Source of the DNA: DATBJJ01 sp036556425
Lineage (GTDB): Bacteria > Acidobacteriota > Vicinamibacteria > Vicinamibacterales > 2-12-FULL-66-21
DNA length: 64,000 bases
Reading direction: 5' to 3'
NCBI GenBank assembly: GCA_036556425.1
Contig: DATBJJ010000006.1
Location: forward strand, 1 to 64,000
The notes under the pieces: model-generated
Told to the model about the DNA's origin: nothing
The model's database searches: none
Seen by the model: only the letters and a program-made list of their open reading frames with translations
Made by a program: the position numbers and the translations under genes
Shown here: piece by piece, positions 40,794-50,246 of the stretch
How positions within the stretch are numbered: position 1 is the first letter of the stretch
Layout: each line of letters starts with the position of its first letter

Positions 40794-42106
40794 GCGCGCC
40801 TGGTCCTCGTCGCGGGAACGGCATCCACGACCTTCCGGTCGCGGGCGGAGCGCACGGGTTGGATGCGCGCCAGAGGCTTCGCAACGGCTGGGACCGTCTC
40901 GACTGCCGGGCTCTCGCGCGCGATGCGCCTGGCGGCCCCCAACATCCCGGCGAGCATGTAGATGTGCGGATAGTAGATGGCGCTCAGGAACGCGCCGCCG
41001 GTCGCGAACGCGACGAGCGACGCGCTGAGACAGGCCAGCAGCGCGACGTTCGTGGCGACCTCAGGCGACGGAGGACTCGACGACCGCTCGAGCAGCGCCT
41101 TCGTCGCGCGCCGGTTCATGACGAGATTCGAGATGATGAATCCGAGGAGGATGCCGATGCCCGGCAGCCCGAGCTCTCCCAAGATGAGGAAGTAGATCGA
41201 GTGCGCCGTCAGCCAGGGCATCGCGAGATCCGGCGATCGATATTCCGCGCCGAACTTGACCGGAAAATGCCCCGCGCCCACACCGAGCAGCGGATGATCG
41301 AGCGCCATCTGCACCGACGCGCCCCAGGCCGCGATGCGTCCCTGCGACGATCCATCTTCATGGCTCGAGATCGTGCTCATGCGGTCGAACCACGACGCGG
41401 GCGCCGACACCAGGACGAGGGCGAGGACGACCACGGCGGTGGCGCCCGTCAGCGCTTTCCTGGTGCTCTTCGTCCAGTAGTAGATGCCGACGCACGCGAG
41501 CGCGATCGTGCCGCCGCGCGATTTCGTCGCGATGACGCACAGCACCAGCAGGAGCAGCGAGCCGCCCCAGAACAGCTTGTGCAGCGTCTTCGGCGAGTTG
41601 CCCAGGAGAAAAATACACAACGGAAGCGCGACGTTCACGGACAGCGCGTAGTCGTTGCCGTCGCCGAGGAACGTGCCGGACGACAGGTAGTGCCGGCCGT
41701 CGGGATCGGTGAACATCTCGGGCGTCAGCAGCGCGAGCACGACGTGGACGAGCACGAGCATCGCGAACACGCCCTTCATGCGCGAGACGTCCGTGAGCTG
41801 CTTCGTGAGCACGAACGTCATCAGGACGTATCCGAACACGGCGGTGAAGATGTTGTACGAGTACAACGTCACGTCCGCCGTCAGCACCGACATGACGATC
41901 AGCCCGAGCAGAAAGAGGATCATGCGCACGTTCGGCTCGCGCAGAGCCTCGGCGTTCGTGACCTTCTTGTTGTTCAGGATCGTCAGCGCGATCACGCCGA
42001 GCGGCACGATCGTGTTGAGGCGGAGCACGCCAATCGGGGGGAAGTACGTCGACGGCCGCACGTACTCCAGCACGAAGAACAGAAGCAGTCCGTAGTAGGT
42101 CATCAT
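40790..42106 (-). CDS. O-antigen ligase/Wzy-like polymerase
   Basis: 438 residues, about 10-12 membrane helices (for example YYGLLLFFVLEYVRPSTYF, MILFLLGLIVMSVLTADVTL, LLLLVLCVIATKSRGGTIAL). The large periplasmic loop holds GSSQGRIAAWGASVQMALDHPLLGVGAGHFP, the signature of O-antigen ligase/Wzy proteins in exosortase loci. It should join repeat units into a chain at the periplasmic face of the inner membrane. Start at the first of two ATGs, overlapping the GT4 stop by 4 bases (ATGA). The cytosolic C-terminal 60 residues are basic. Confidence 0.9.
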   Translation of the reverse strand: MMTYYGLLLFFVLEYVRPSTYFPPIGVLRLNTIVPLGVIALTILNNKKVTNAEALREPNVRMILFLLGLIVMSVLTADVTLYSYNIFTAVFGYVLMTFVLTKQLTDVSRMKGVFAMLVLVHVVLALLTPEMFTDPDGRHYLSSGTFLGDGNDYALSVNVALPLCIFLLGNSPKTLHKLFWGGSLLLLVLCVIATKSRGGTIALACVGIYYWTKSTRKALTGATAVVVLALVLVSAPASWFDRMSTISSHEDGSSQGRIAAWGASVQMALDHPLLGVGAGHFPVKFGAEYRSPDLAMPWLTAHSIYFLILGELGLPGIGILLGFIISNLVMNRRATKALLERSSSPPSPEVATNVALLACLSASLVAFATGGAFLSAIYYPHIYMLAGMLGAARRIARESPAVETVPAVAKPLARIQPVRSARDRKVVDAVPATRTRRA

Positions 42107-43239
42107 CGGGCGTCTACTCCGGCGAGCTCGAGATAGATCGCCTCGAGCCGGCGCGTGCGCACGCGAAAATCGAACTGTGCCTCCACCATCGCCCGCCCCC
42201 GGGTCGCCATCTTCTTCCATGGCCCCGGATCCGCGAGGAACTCGCGGATGTCGGCCGCAAGCGATTGCGGTTCGTGCGGCGGCACCAGGCGCCCCGTCGC
42301 GCCATCCGTGACGACTTCCGGCGTCCCGCCGACCCGCGTCGCGAGCACAGGAACCTCCATCACGAGCGCCTCGAGCGCGGCGTTCGGCAGCCCCTCGGTG
42401 TGCGATGGAAGGACCATCAAGTCCGTTTCTTCCAGGATACGTTCTGGCTGGCTCAGATAGCCGGGAAAGTGAATCGTCTCCTCGAGCCCGAGCTCGAGCA
42501 CGCGCGATTCGAGACGCTCGCGATCGGGTCCGTCGCCGACGAATATCGCCGAGAACGCTTGCCCTTCGCGCGCGAGGATTGCCAACGCCTCGATGAGGTC
42601 CGCCTGTCCCTTCTCAGGACTCAGGCGGCCGATCGTCGTGATAACCGGGTGCTCCACAGGCTTGCCGATCAAGCTAGTCAGCAGGCCTTCCTGCCCCGTC
42701 CGGCGGTACTTGTCCACGACGATGGCGTTGTGCAGCAGCCTCACGACGTCTTTCGGGACGCCGCCCGCGACGAGCTCGTCGCGAATCTTTCCGGACACGG
42801 CGATCACGCAATCGAACGCCCGCAGTACGCGCTTGTCGAGCGCGATGAGCAGACGATCCTTCCGCCGATTGCCGATCCAGCCGTGCAGCGTCGTCATGAT
42901 CGGCATGCGATGCAGCTTCGAGGCGAGGTACGTGATCACGTCCGACTTGACCTCGTGCGCGTGCACGACGTCGAACTGCTCCGACTTCACCAACTCGACG
43001 ACGCCCCGCACGACGCGCGGGTCGTACTGGTTGTACCCGCGCAGATAGTGCACCGGCATGCCGAGGCTCTTGGCCGCCACCGTGAACGGCGTGTCGCCTG
43101 CTTCGTACCGCGTCTGGAACACGCCCAAATGGAGGTCGAAGCGCGTCGCATCAATCGCTCGAAACGTCTCGAGCATCGTCTTGCCGGGTCCGCCAATTTC
43201 GTACGTGTCCCGGAGGTGGAGAACTTTAATGCGCCGCAC
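42103..43239 (-). CDS. GT4 family glycosyltransferase
   Basis: 378 residues. GT-B, family 4: VLHLRDTYEIGGPGKTMLET, DVVHAHEVKSDVITYLAS, MTTLHGWIGNRRKDRLL, ITTIGRLSPEKGQADLIEAL, and donor site PSHTEGLPNAALEALVMEVP. Typical cytosolic EPS glycosyltransferase. The start overlaps the previous gene by 14 bases. Confidence 0.93.
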   Translation of the reverse strand: MRRIKVLHLRDTYEIGGPGKTMLETFRAIDATRFDLHLGVFQTRYEAGDTPFTVAAKSLGMPVHYLRGYNQYDPRVVRGVVELVKSEQFDVVHAHEVKSDVITYLASKLHRMPIMTTLHGWIGNRRKDRLLIALDKRVLRAFDCVIAVSGKIRDELVAGGVPKDVVRLLHNAIVVDKYRRTGQEGLLTSLIGKPVEHPVITTIGRLSPEKGQADLIEALAILAREGQAFSAIFVGDGPDRERLESRVLELGLEETIHFPGYLSQPERILEETDLMVLPSHTEGLPNAALEALVMEVPVLATRVGGTPEVVTDGATGRLVPPHEPQSLAADIREFLADPGPWKKMATRGRAMVEAQFDFRVRTRRLEAIYLELAGVDAR

Positions 43240-44443
43240 CGAGCAACCTGCCGTACAAACGAACCGTCGCGTCGACGTTCCGGTCGATGTTGAATTGCTC
43301 GATCAAACGCTGGTATCCGTTCTCCCCCAGGCGGCGCGCCGCGGAGCGATCCTTGATCAATGTGATGATCGCCCGCGCGAGCTGCTCCGAGTCGCCGGGC
43401 GGGAACGTCAACCCGGTCTTCCCCTCTTCGATGATCTCGGGAATGGCGCCGGCGCGCGAGCCAACGACCGGTTTGCGGCACGCCATCGCGTCGAGGATGA
43501 CGCGTCCGAACGGCTCCGGCCGCACCGACGCGTGCACGACCACATCGCACAGATTGAGGTAGTCCGCGACGTTCTTCTGGAATCCCGTCAGGATGATGTA
43601 ATCCTGCAGGCCGAGCGACGACGCGAGCTCGGCCAACATGTCGCCGTACGGCCGATCAGACGCAGCCATGTCGCCGATGAGGAGGCATCGCGCGTTCGGG
43701 CATTCACGCCTGACGAGGTCCATGGCCCGCACGAGCGTATCTTGTCCTTTCCATGCACGGATATTGCCCGGCATGCCCACAATCGCGTGCTCGGGCCGAA
43801 GACCGTGGCGCCGGCGCAGCTCGTCGGCCGGCGTCCCCACGCGCATGACGGCGGGATCCAGGCCGTTGTAAATCGTCACGAGATTGCCGAAATCGGCACC
43901 GCCCTCCACCATGTTCCGCCGGACCGCCTCGGAGATGCAGATCACCGCGTCGAGCCGTTTGCCCAGGTATTTCGCTCCGGACGTATATCGGTCGTTGATG
44001 CCTCGTTCGTGCGTGATGCACCGCCGTCCCGTCAGGTTGGCGGCCAGCATCCAGTCGTGATTCCGCATGATCGAGTTGTTCAAGTGAACGACGTCGATTC
44101 GGCGGCTGATCAGAAACCAGGCGCGCGAGAGGACTCCGCCGACGAACCGTAGAACGTTGAGCGCGCGCTGCAGAACGAGCAGCGGCAGCCGCAGCACGGC
44201 CAGCGGACCCTTTGCGCGCGACGCGAGGGCGATGCCTGCAGGCCGAGGCCACACGAGCGTCCGGATGCCCGCGTCACGAAATGTCGAGAGCAGCGCATGC
44301 TCGCGATAGAACACGACAGTCGGATCGAACTTCGTGCGATCGAGCCCTTTGACGAGGTACAGCAGGCTGTAGTACGAACCGCCGATCGTGCCGTCGACGT
44401 TCGTCTCGCAGTAGACAACCTTGACGGGCTTGGTACCGCTCAT
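43226..44443 (-). CDS. GT4 family glycosyltransferase
   Basis: 405 residues. GT-B family 4 with an unusually long hydrophobic-basic N-terminal insertion (VLRLPLLVLQRALNVLRFVGGVLSR) that may dock at the membrane. Motifs: IDVVHLNNSIMRNHDWMLA, ITHERGINDRYTSGAKY, GNIRAWKGQDTLVRAMDL, and the donor site RPEPFGRVILDAMACRKP. ATG at 44443 overlaps the flippase stop by 4 bases. Confidence 0.92.
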   Translation of the reverse strand: MSGTKPVKVVYCETNVDGTIGGSYYSLLYLVKGLDRTKFDPTVVFYREHALLSTFRDAGIRTLVWPRPAGIALASRAKGPLAVLRLPLLVLQRALNVLRFVGGVLSRAWFLISRRIDVVHLNNSIMRNHDWMLAANLTGRRCITHERGINDRYTSGAKYLGKRLDAVICISEAVRRNMVEGGADFGNLVTIYNGLDPAVMRVGTPADELRRRHGLRPEHAIVGMPGNIRAWKGQDTLVRAMDLVRRECPNARCLLIGDMAASDRPYGDMLAELASSLGLQDYIILTGFQKNVADYLNLCDVVVHASVRPEPFGRVILDAMACRKPVVGSRAGAIPEIIEEGKTGLTFPPGDSEQLARAIITLIKDRSAARRLGENGYQRLIEQFNIDRNVDATVRLYGRLLGAAH

Positions 44444-45906
44444 CGTGCCCCGTACGCCGCAAACAACGTGCGGATGTCTCGGAGGTTCAGCGCGAGGCAG
44501 ACGACGCCGCTGAGCATGCCCAAGAGGACCAGCGCGACGCGCGGGTCGGCGCTGACGACCGACTTGGCCGCGATGAGCACGATCGCGAGCACGGCGCCTT
44601 GAACCGCCGCGACGCCGAGCGGGCGCAGCGCCACGGTGATGGGCACGCCAATCAGCCGTCGCGACAAATAGACGCCGGCCACGAATTGCGCCGCCATCGG
44701 CAGCGTGACCGCCAGGCTCGCGCCAATCGCTCCGTACTTCATCGTCAGCGGCACGATGAGCGCGCCCATGACGATCAGCCGCGTCAGGTTCATCGAGAAG
44801 TCGATGTGCGGGCGCCCGATCGCGTTGTAGGAGTACCCGTTGATCAGCCACAACGCGCGGAAGCAGCCGAACACCGAGAGGATTGCGAGCGGCGGCGCCG
44901 CCGCCGACCATTTCGCGCCGTACAGCGACTGCACGATCTCCGGCGCGAGCACGGCAGTCGCGACCGCAATCGGCACGGCCACGGACGTGATCAAGCGGAT
45001 GCCGCGCGTGTACTCGACGCGCAGCAGCTCGAAGTCGTTCTGCAGCTTCGCCAGCATGGGGAACAGCACTTTCGCGATCATGCGCGAGATGTAGTCGGAC
45101 GGTATCGTCGCAAGCGTGTAAGCCGCGACATAGTACCCGAGGATCTCGACGCCGAGCACTTTGCCGACGACGGCATTGTCGAGCTCGCGCGTGATGAAGA
45201 CGACAATCGCGAGGCCCGTCATGAAGCGCCCGTATCGATACAACTGCTTCGCAATCTCCCAGTCGAGATGGAAGCGCACGCGGCCCGGCACCATGATGAA
45301 CGACAGCGCGCTCGTAATCGCCGCCGACGCGATCTGCGCGTAGACGAGAGCCCACAGGCTCCTCAACCAGTACGCCAGCCCCGCCGCCGCGAGGAACTTG
45401 AACGTCGCGCTCGTCAGTTCGTAGTACGTGAGCCGCTTGTAGTCCAGCTCCTTCTGGAGCGCGACCATGTTGATGTTCGTGAAGCCGCTCAACACGAAGC
45501 TCAATCCGACGACGGCGATCGCGGGCTGCAGGACGGGCTCGTGATAGAAGTTCGCGAAGTAGGGTGAGATCGCGTACGAGATCGCGGCGAGGCCGATGCC
45601 GCGCAGGAACATCATCGTGAACGCCGTGTCCTTCGCATCCTCGAATCGATCCTGGCGTTGGATCAGCGCGGCGCCGAAGCCGGTTTCGGTGAAGATCTCG
45701 ATGAGGCGCGTGGCCATCAGACAGAGCGCCATCAAGCCGAAGATCTCCGGCGTCAACAGGCGCGCGAGGATGATGCCGCGTCCGAACGTGAGCACGCCGA
45801 TGACGACGCTCGAAAGCGCGACCCACGCGCTCGACCGGACCGCTTTTTTCTGAAGCGATCCGTCCGTGCGATCCATGAAGTGATACAAACGCTTGAGCAG
45901 CCTCAC
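44440..45906 (-). CDS. Wzx-type lipopolysaccharide/EPS flippase
   Basis: 488 residues, about 14 membrane helices. N-terminal motif VRSSAWVALSSVVIGVLTFGRG, then LLTPEIFGLMALCLMATRLIEIF, ETGFGAALIQRQD, typical of MOP-superfamily exporters of the Wzx/AmsL type. It moves undecaprenyl-linked repeat units from cytosol to periplasm, where the Wzy-like protein at 40790 joins them. Flanked by GT4 and GT2 genes in the same operon. No truncation. Confidence 0.93.
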   Translation of the reverse strand: MRLLKRLYHFMDRTDGSLQKKAVRSSAWVALSSVVIGVLTFGRGIILARLLTPEIFGLMALCLMATRLIEIFTETGFGAALIQRQDRFEDAKDTAFTMMFLRGIGLAAISYAISPYFANFYHEPVLQPAIAVVGLSFVLSGFTNINMVALQKELDYKRLTYYELTSATFKFLAAAGLAYWLRSLWALVYAQIASAAITSALSFIMVPGRVRFHLDWEIAKQLYRYGRFMTGLAIVVFITRELDNAVVGKVLGVEILGYYVAAYTLATIPSDYISRMIAKVLFPMLAKLQNDFELLRVEYTRGIRLITSVAVPIAVATAVLAPEIVQSLYGAKWSAAAPPLAILSVFGCFRALWLINGYSYNAIGRPHIDFSMNLTRLIVMGALIVPLTMKYGAIGASLAVTLPMAAQFVAGVYLSRRLIGVPITVALRPLGVAAVQGAVLAIVLIAAKSVVSADPRVALVLLGMLSGVVCLALNLRDIRTLFAAYGAR

Positions 45907-45933
45907 GTCCCTAGTCCTCGATCCTCGATCGCG

Positions 45934-46947
45934 TCATGACGCCCTTTGCCGCATCCGTTTGTAGCCGCGGCGAATCCCGTCGCCGAGCGATGCCGGCATC
46001 CACGACCACGCGTAGAGCGACGCGACGCGCGGCGCGAAACCCGAATGCGCGTAGGCTCGTCCCAGCGCAGACCGCGCGGCAGACGACTGACGGCTGCCAA
46101 GAAGCGCCTTCGCGAGGGTGTAGTAGAGGTCGGCGACCCGTTCGCCAACGACAGCCTCCCCCACGCGGGAACGCGCCGGCCCGGCGAGCGCCGCGACCAC
46201 TTCCGCGGTGTCCTGCACGACGCGGAGGCGCTGGTCGTCCGATGTGAGCTGATTCGGCCTGCGACGGAACGTCAGGAGCGGCAGATCGATGTAGGCCATC
46301 GCGCCGCCGAGCGCGATCTTCAGCCACAGCTCGTAGTCTTCCTGCGTCCGCCGCCCGACGGTGAAGCGCCCCGCGCGCTCGATCGCGTCGCGCCGCAGCA
46401 CGATCGACGACGTGTTCACGAAGTTGCCGCGGAACAACGCGGCGAACGCGTCGCCAAAGTACACGTTCACGCTCGAGCCGCCGCTCGCGACGGTCCCGCG
46501 CGCCGGAAACATCGCCGGCCAATCGAGACCGTACGCCGAGAACACGCGGTACTTGCGACGGATGTGCCGCTCTTCACGAAGCGTCCCGTCCTCGCTCACC
46601 AGGCTGAAATCGCAGCACACGGCGTGCACGTCGGCGTGCGACGCCAGCACCTCTACCTGCAGCGCCAGCTTGTTCGGATACCACGCGTCGTCCGCGTCGA
46701 GGAATGCGACGAGGTCGCCGGTGGCGCGCGCGAGCCCGACGTTGCGTGCCGCGGCCGCGCCCTGGTTCGGCGTCCGTACGTACGTCACGCGCGAAAACCC
46801 TCGTACCACGTCGCCCGTATTGTCGGTCGACCCGTCGTCGACGACGATCAGCTCGTGAACGCCGCGCGACTGGTCGAGCACGGACCGAATGGCGTCGGGC
46901 AGGTACCGCGCGCAATTGAACGCCGGAATGATCGCGCTGACCCGCAC
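45934..46947 (-). CDS. GT2 family glycosyltransferase
   Basis: 337 residues, GTG start at 46947. GT-A motifs: VSAIIPAFNCARYLPDAI, ELIVVDDGSTDNTGDVV, and DxD region LVAFLDADDAWYPNK; the acceptor motif is TQEDYELWLKIALGG. Very similar in layout to the GT2 at 31179, so they may be paralogues using related sugars. The C-terminal 80 residues are helical. Starts 3 bases after the upstream deacetylase. Confidence 0.92.
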   Translation of the reverse strand: MRVSAIIPAFNCARYLPDAIRSVLDQSRGVHELIVVDDGSTDNTGDVVRGFSRVTYVRTPNQGAAAARNVGLARATGDLVAFLDADDAWYPNKLALQVEVLASHADVHAVCCDFSLVSEDGTLREERHIRRKYRVFSAYGLDWPAMFPARGTVASGGSSVNVYFGDAFAALFRGNFVNTSSIVLRRDAIERAGRFTVGRRTQEDYELWLKIALGGAMAYIDLPLLTFRRRPNQLTSDDQRLRVVQDTAEVVAALAGPARSRVGEAVVGERVADLYYTLAKALLGSRQSSAARSALGRAYAHSGFAPRVASLYAWSWMPASLGDGIRRGYKRMRQRAS

Positions 46948-46950
46948 GGC

Positions 46951-48018
46951 CTAGTACATCTCCATGAAGTTCAGCGCGCGGCACGCGAAGAACGGCAGAT
47001 CGACGGAGACACGCTGATTGATGTCGATGCGGTTCAACTGCATGGGATCGGCGCCGCGGCGCACCAGGCCGGGAACGATCGTGAACGCCCCTCGGAAGCC
47101 GACCTTCTGCACGAACGCGCGGACGGCCGGTGTGCTCCTCCCGAACGGATACGCGAACACGGGCGCCGCGTTCGCGAGCGACGCTTCCGTGCGGGACTTG
47201 CTCCCCGCGATCTCGCGCTCCGCTGCCGCCTGTTCGCTGCGCTCGAGATTCACGTGGCTGACGGTATGCGCGCCGAAGTGCATCCCCGCGGCCTCCATCT
47301 CGCGGATCTCGTCCCAGTTCATGAAGCGGCGCGGCTCGCGCAAGCTCTCCAGTTTGATCAGCCCCTCGAGCGCGTCCATGACGCGCGCGCGCTCCGCTTC
47401 GGGCTTCGCTCGCAGCGTCGTGACGTGCGCGGACAGGAACTGCCTGAATCGAGGCAGCCCCATCGCGAGAATCGCCGACAACTCCAATCGCGCCAGCACC
47501 TCGCTGACGGCGGACAGCTCTGACGCCGCAATCGCCCGATCGAGATGCCGCTGCATGACGTGCGCGAGGACGTATTTCAACCGCTCTTCCCAGAACCACG
47601 AGCCGCCATCGACGAAGTTCGTCGCCAGGAAGATCGTCGCCGGCACGTTGTGCTTCTTCAGGATCGGGAACGCGTGCGTGTAATTGTCCCGCCACCCATC
47701 GTCGAACGTCACGGCGCAGAGGCGATCGTCGAGCGTCCGTTGATCCGAGACCCGCTGCGCAAGCTCGCTCAGCGGAATCGCCGTGTAGTGGCGGCTCAGA
47801 TACGCCATCTGCGCATCGAAGGCATCGCGCCGGACGCACATGCCTGACGGCGAGTAATCGAGCAAGTCGGGAGGCTCGTCGACGATACGGTGATACACGA
47901 GCACGACGGCGGAGGACCGCATGACGCGGCGGCGATACACGCCGAGCGCGCCCGTGTAGTAGAGCGCGTCCGCGAGCGCCCTCTGCGTCAGATGCTTGAC
48001 CGTTCCTCTGAGGCCCAT
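46951..48018 (-). CDS. NodB-type polysaccharide deacetylase
   Basis: 355 residues. Polysaccharide deacetylase (CE4) motifs: VVLVYHRIVDEPPD, the catalytic/metal motif CAVTFDDGWRDNYTHA, and FGAHTVSHVNLERS with the metal His pair; RPxxxF-type region AYPFGRSTPAV. It removes N- or O-acetyl groups from EPS sugars. No signal peptide, but a hydrophobic N-terminal patch (LADALYYTGALGVYRR) shared with the second deacetylase at 49163, so the two are probably paralogues. Related proteins of exosortase loci are expected to act at the membrane. Start ATG at 48018. Confidence 0.9.
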   Translation of the reverse strand: MGLRGTVKHLTQRALADALYYTGALGVYRRRVMRSSAVVLVYHRIVDEPPDLLDYSPSGMCVRRDAFDAQMAYLSRHYTAIPLSELAQRVSDQRTLDDRLCAVTFDDGWRDNYTHAFPILKKHNVPATIFLATNFVDGGSWFWEERLKYVLAHVMQRHLDRAIAASELSAVSEVLARLELSAILAMGLPRFRQFLSAHVTTLRAKPEAERARVMDALEGLIKLESLREPRRFMNWDEIREMEAAGMHFGAHTVSHVNLERSEQAAAEREIAGSKSRTEASLANAAPVFAYPFGRSTPAVRAFVQKVGFRGAFTIVPGLVRRGADPMQLNRIDINQRVSVDLPFFACRALNFMEMY

Positions 48019-48032
48019 GCGTCGAGATCCGG

Positions 48033-49166
48033 CTACCGCCGCGACGGCGTCCAAAGCTCCTGCCGTACGCCGCGCCCGTATCGATACCAGGCGGCGAGCA
48101 CAGCGGCGTTCACGGTCGAGAAATACAGCGCGATCTTTCCGAAGAGCGTGCGATCGATGCGGCCCCATTGCGCCAGCGCCGCCAGCGCCGCAAGGTAGAA
48201 CGCGACTTGCACCGCGAGAATCGCTGAATACCACGGCGAGGGTAACAGGGCGATGGGCGTCACGAGCGCGAGCACGAGGAAGCAGGGCGCCAGCCACCGC
48301 ATCACCTTGTGCGACCACAGCGCGAACGAGAACAGGCCGTAGCGGAACGGATTCAGCAAGTGCGCGTGCTCGAAGAGCGTCGTGATGCCGCGAAGCAGCG
48401 TGCGCACTTTACGCTCGAACTCGTCGCGCGGATCCTTCACGCTCGTCATCGCGCCGACGGCGTCCGGATCGCTAATCGCGCGCGCCCCCTGCTCGACGGT
48501 GCGCAGCACCGACAGAAAATCTGGCGCCAGCCCTTCGACGAACGGCGCGCAGAGCGATCGGCGCTGCGCGTAGAACGATCCGCTCGCGCCGACAATCGAT
48601 CCCACTTCGGACTCGAGCCGCCGCAGCATGAGCTCGTACCGCCCGTACCACGCCTCGCCGCCGGAGCCCGCGATGCGATCCTCGCCGGACACGCAGCCGA
48701 TCTCTGGATCGCCGAACCGCTGGACGATCTTGCGCAACGAATCCGGTTCGAGCGCGATCGACGCGTCGGAGAACACGAGGATCTCGTTCGTCGCATGTTG
48801 CAGACCGGCGTTCAACCCGGCCGCCTTGCCGCGGCGCTCGGGCAGCTCGATCACGGTCATCGTCGGCCGCGCCTGCGCCCGAATGATCTCGATCGTGCGA
48901 TCCGTCGAGCCGTCGGACACGAAGAGAACCTGTAGACGGTCGGCGGGATACTCCAGCGCCGCCGTGTTCGCGATCTTTTTCTCGATGCGCGCCGCCTCGT
49001 TGTGGACGGGGATGATCATCGAGATCGTCGGGAGCTCGTCGCCGGCGACTCGTCCGCGCTCGCCGCCGCGGAGCCGCGATAGAACCCACAACGCCATCGG
49101 ATAGCCGAAGTACGGATAGAGCACGCCGGCAACCGAGAGCCAGAAAATGAGTTCGATTCCCGTCAT
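48033..49166 (-). CDS. Membrane GT2 glycosyltransferase
   Basis: 377 residues. N-terminal helix (ELIFWLSVAGVLYPYFGYPM), cytosolic GT-A domain: TISMIIPVHNEAARIEKK, VLFVSDGSTDRTIEI, EILVFSDASIALEPD and acceptor-side Q-x-x-R-W-like region FERKVRTLLRGITTL, then three C-terminal helices (CFLVLALVTPIALLPSPWY and after). This is the cellulose/hyaluronan-synthase-like layout, so the protein can transfer and possibly help pass its product through the membrane. Lies between two deacetylase genes and overlaps the upstream one by 4 bases. Confidence 0.9.
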   Translation of the reverse strand: MTGIELIFWLSVAGVLYPYFGYPMALWVLSRLRGGERGRVAGDELPTISMIIPVHNEAARIEKKIANTAALEYPADRLQVLFVSDGSTDRTIEIIRAQARPTMTVIELPERRGKAAGLNAGLQHATNEILVFSDASIALEPDSLRKIVQRFGDPEIGCVSGEDRIAGSGGEAWYGRYELMLRRLESEVGSIVGASGSFYAQRRSLCAPFVEGLAPDFLSVLRTVEQGARAISDPDAVGAMTSVKDPRDEFERKVRTLLRGITTLFEHAHLLNPFRYGLFSFALWSHKVMRWLAPCFLVLALVTPIALLPSPWYSAILAVQVAFYLAALAALAQWGRIDRTLFGKIALYFSTVNAAVLAAWYRYGRGVRQELWTPSRR

Positions 49167-50224
49167 AGCAACCCGACCACGCGGGCAAGGAACATCGGCG
49201 TCGTATTCGTCACGGCTTCGTGGATGTTCAAGCGGCGCACCGTGAAGGGCTCGTCGCTGCAGCTCACGAAGCCGCGCTTGGTCGTGAACGCCAGGCGGTA
49301 GCCGGCATCCTCGACCTCGCGCGCGATCGGCGGCGTCCAGTACCCGTTTGGATAGCTGAACGTCGGGACCGTCTGAGCGAACTTGTCCTGCATCATCTGC
49401 TTCGAGCCGCGCACCTCGCGGCGCACGTCATCGTCAGAGACCTGCGTGAGCAGCAGATGGTCGACGCCGTGCCCGCCGAACGAAATCCCGCCCACGGCCA
49501 TCCGTTCGACGTCGGTCCAACCGATGAACCCGTCGACGTCGCTCAGATCGTCGAGACTCACCTTCAGCTCGCGCGCGAGCGCCTGCTGCAGGTCCTCGAT
49601 CGACGAACGCGTCAGCCGCTTCTGCGACGCGATGGCATCGATGATCGCGGTGCGCGGGTCGGCGTCCGCCAGTTCGAGCAGATGCTCGAGCCCCGCGGGC
49701 TCGAGGATCCGCGCGAACGCGCCGCGCCGCGCCGGATTGCTTCGGACCTCCGCGACGACGCGCCGCAGCAGATGCGTGAGCGCTTCCTGCCAGAACAGCC
49801 GGCGGCTGCCGACGTAGTTCGCCGGCAGGAACACGAGCGCCGGCAGATTGTGCCGCTCGAGAATGGGCAGCGCGTTGTCGACATTGTCCTGCCAGCCGTC
49901 ATCGAACGTGATCAAGCAGGACGAATTCTCGAAAGGGACCTTGCGCTCGAGCCGCGACGCGAACTCGTTGACCGTCAGCACCGAAAAGCGGCGCTTCAGA
50001 AGCGCCATCTGTCGGGCGAATGTCTCGCGTGAGACGACGAGCGCCGGATGCGAGCCGGTTCGCGCCAGCTCCTCGGGCGTCAGCACGCGGTGATACATGA
50101 GGATCACCGCTTTGCGCCGCATCACGATCCGCTGCCAGAGCTGGAGCAGACCGAGATAGTAGAGCGCGTGCGACACGACGACCTTGATCGCATAGTTCAC
50201 GCGCTGCCGCGAGGTCATTCGCAC
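49163..50224 (-). CDS. NodB-type polysaccharide deacetylase
   Basis: 353 residues. CE4 motifs: AVILMYHRVLTPEELA, CLITFDDGWQDNVDNAL, and FGGHGVDHLLLTQVS with one His of the usual H-x3-H replaced in spacing; the second substrate motif is FSYPNGYWTPP. N-terminal HALYYLGLLQLWQRIVMRRK matches the start of the deacetylase at 46951. Together with it, it suggests two sequential deacetylations of the EPS. No classical signal peptide. Confidence 0.88.
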   Translation of the reverse strand: MRMTSRQRVNYAIKVVVSHALYYLGLLQLWQRIVMRRKAVILMYHRVLTPEELARTGSHPALVVSRETFARQMALLKRRFSVLTVNEFASRLERKVPFENSSCLITFDDGWQDNVDNALPILERHNLPALVFLPANYVGSRRLFWQEALTHLLRRVVAEVRSNPARRGAFARILEPAGLEHLLELADADPRTAIIDAIASQKRLTRSSIEDLQQALARELKVSLDDLSDVDGFIGWTDVERMAVGGISFGGHGVDHLLLTQVSDDDVRREVRGSKQMMQDKFAQTVPTFSYPNGYWTPPIAREVEDAGYRLAFTTKRGFVSCSDEPFTVRRLNIHEAVTNTTPMFLARVVGLL

Positions 50225-50246
50225 GCGTCGTACTCTCGCGCCGCGA

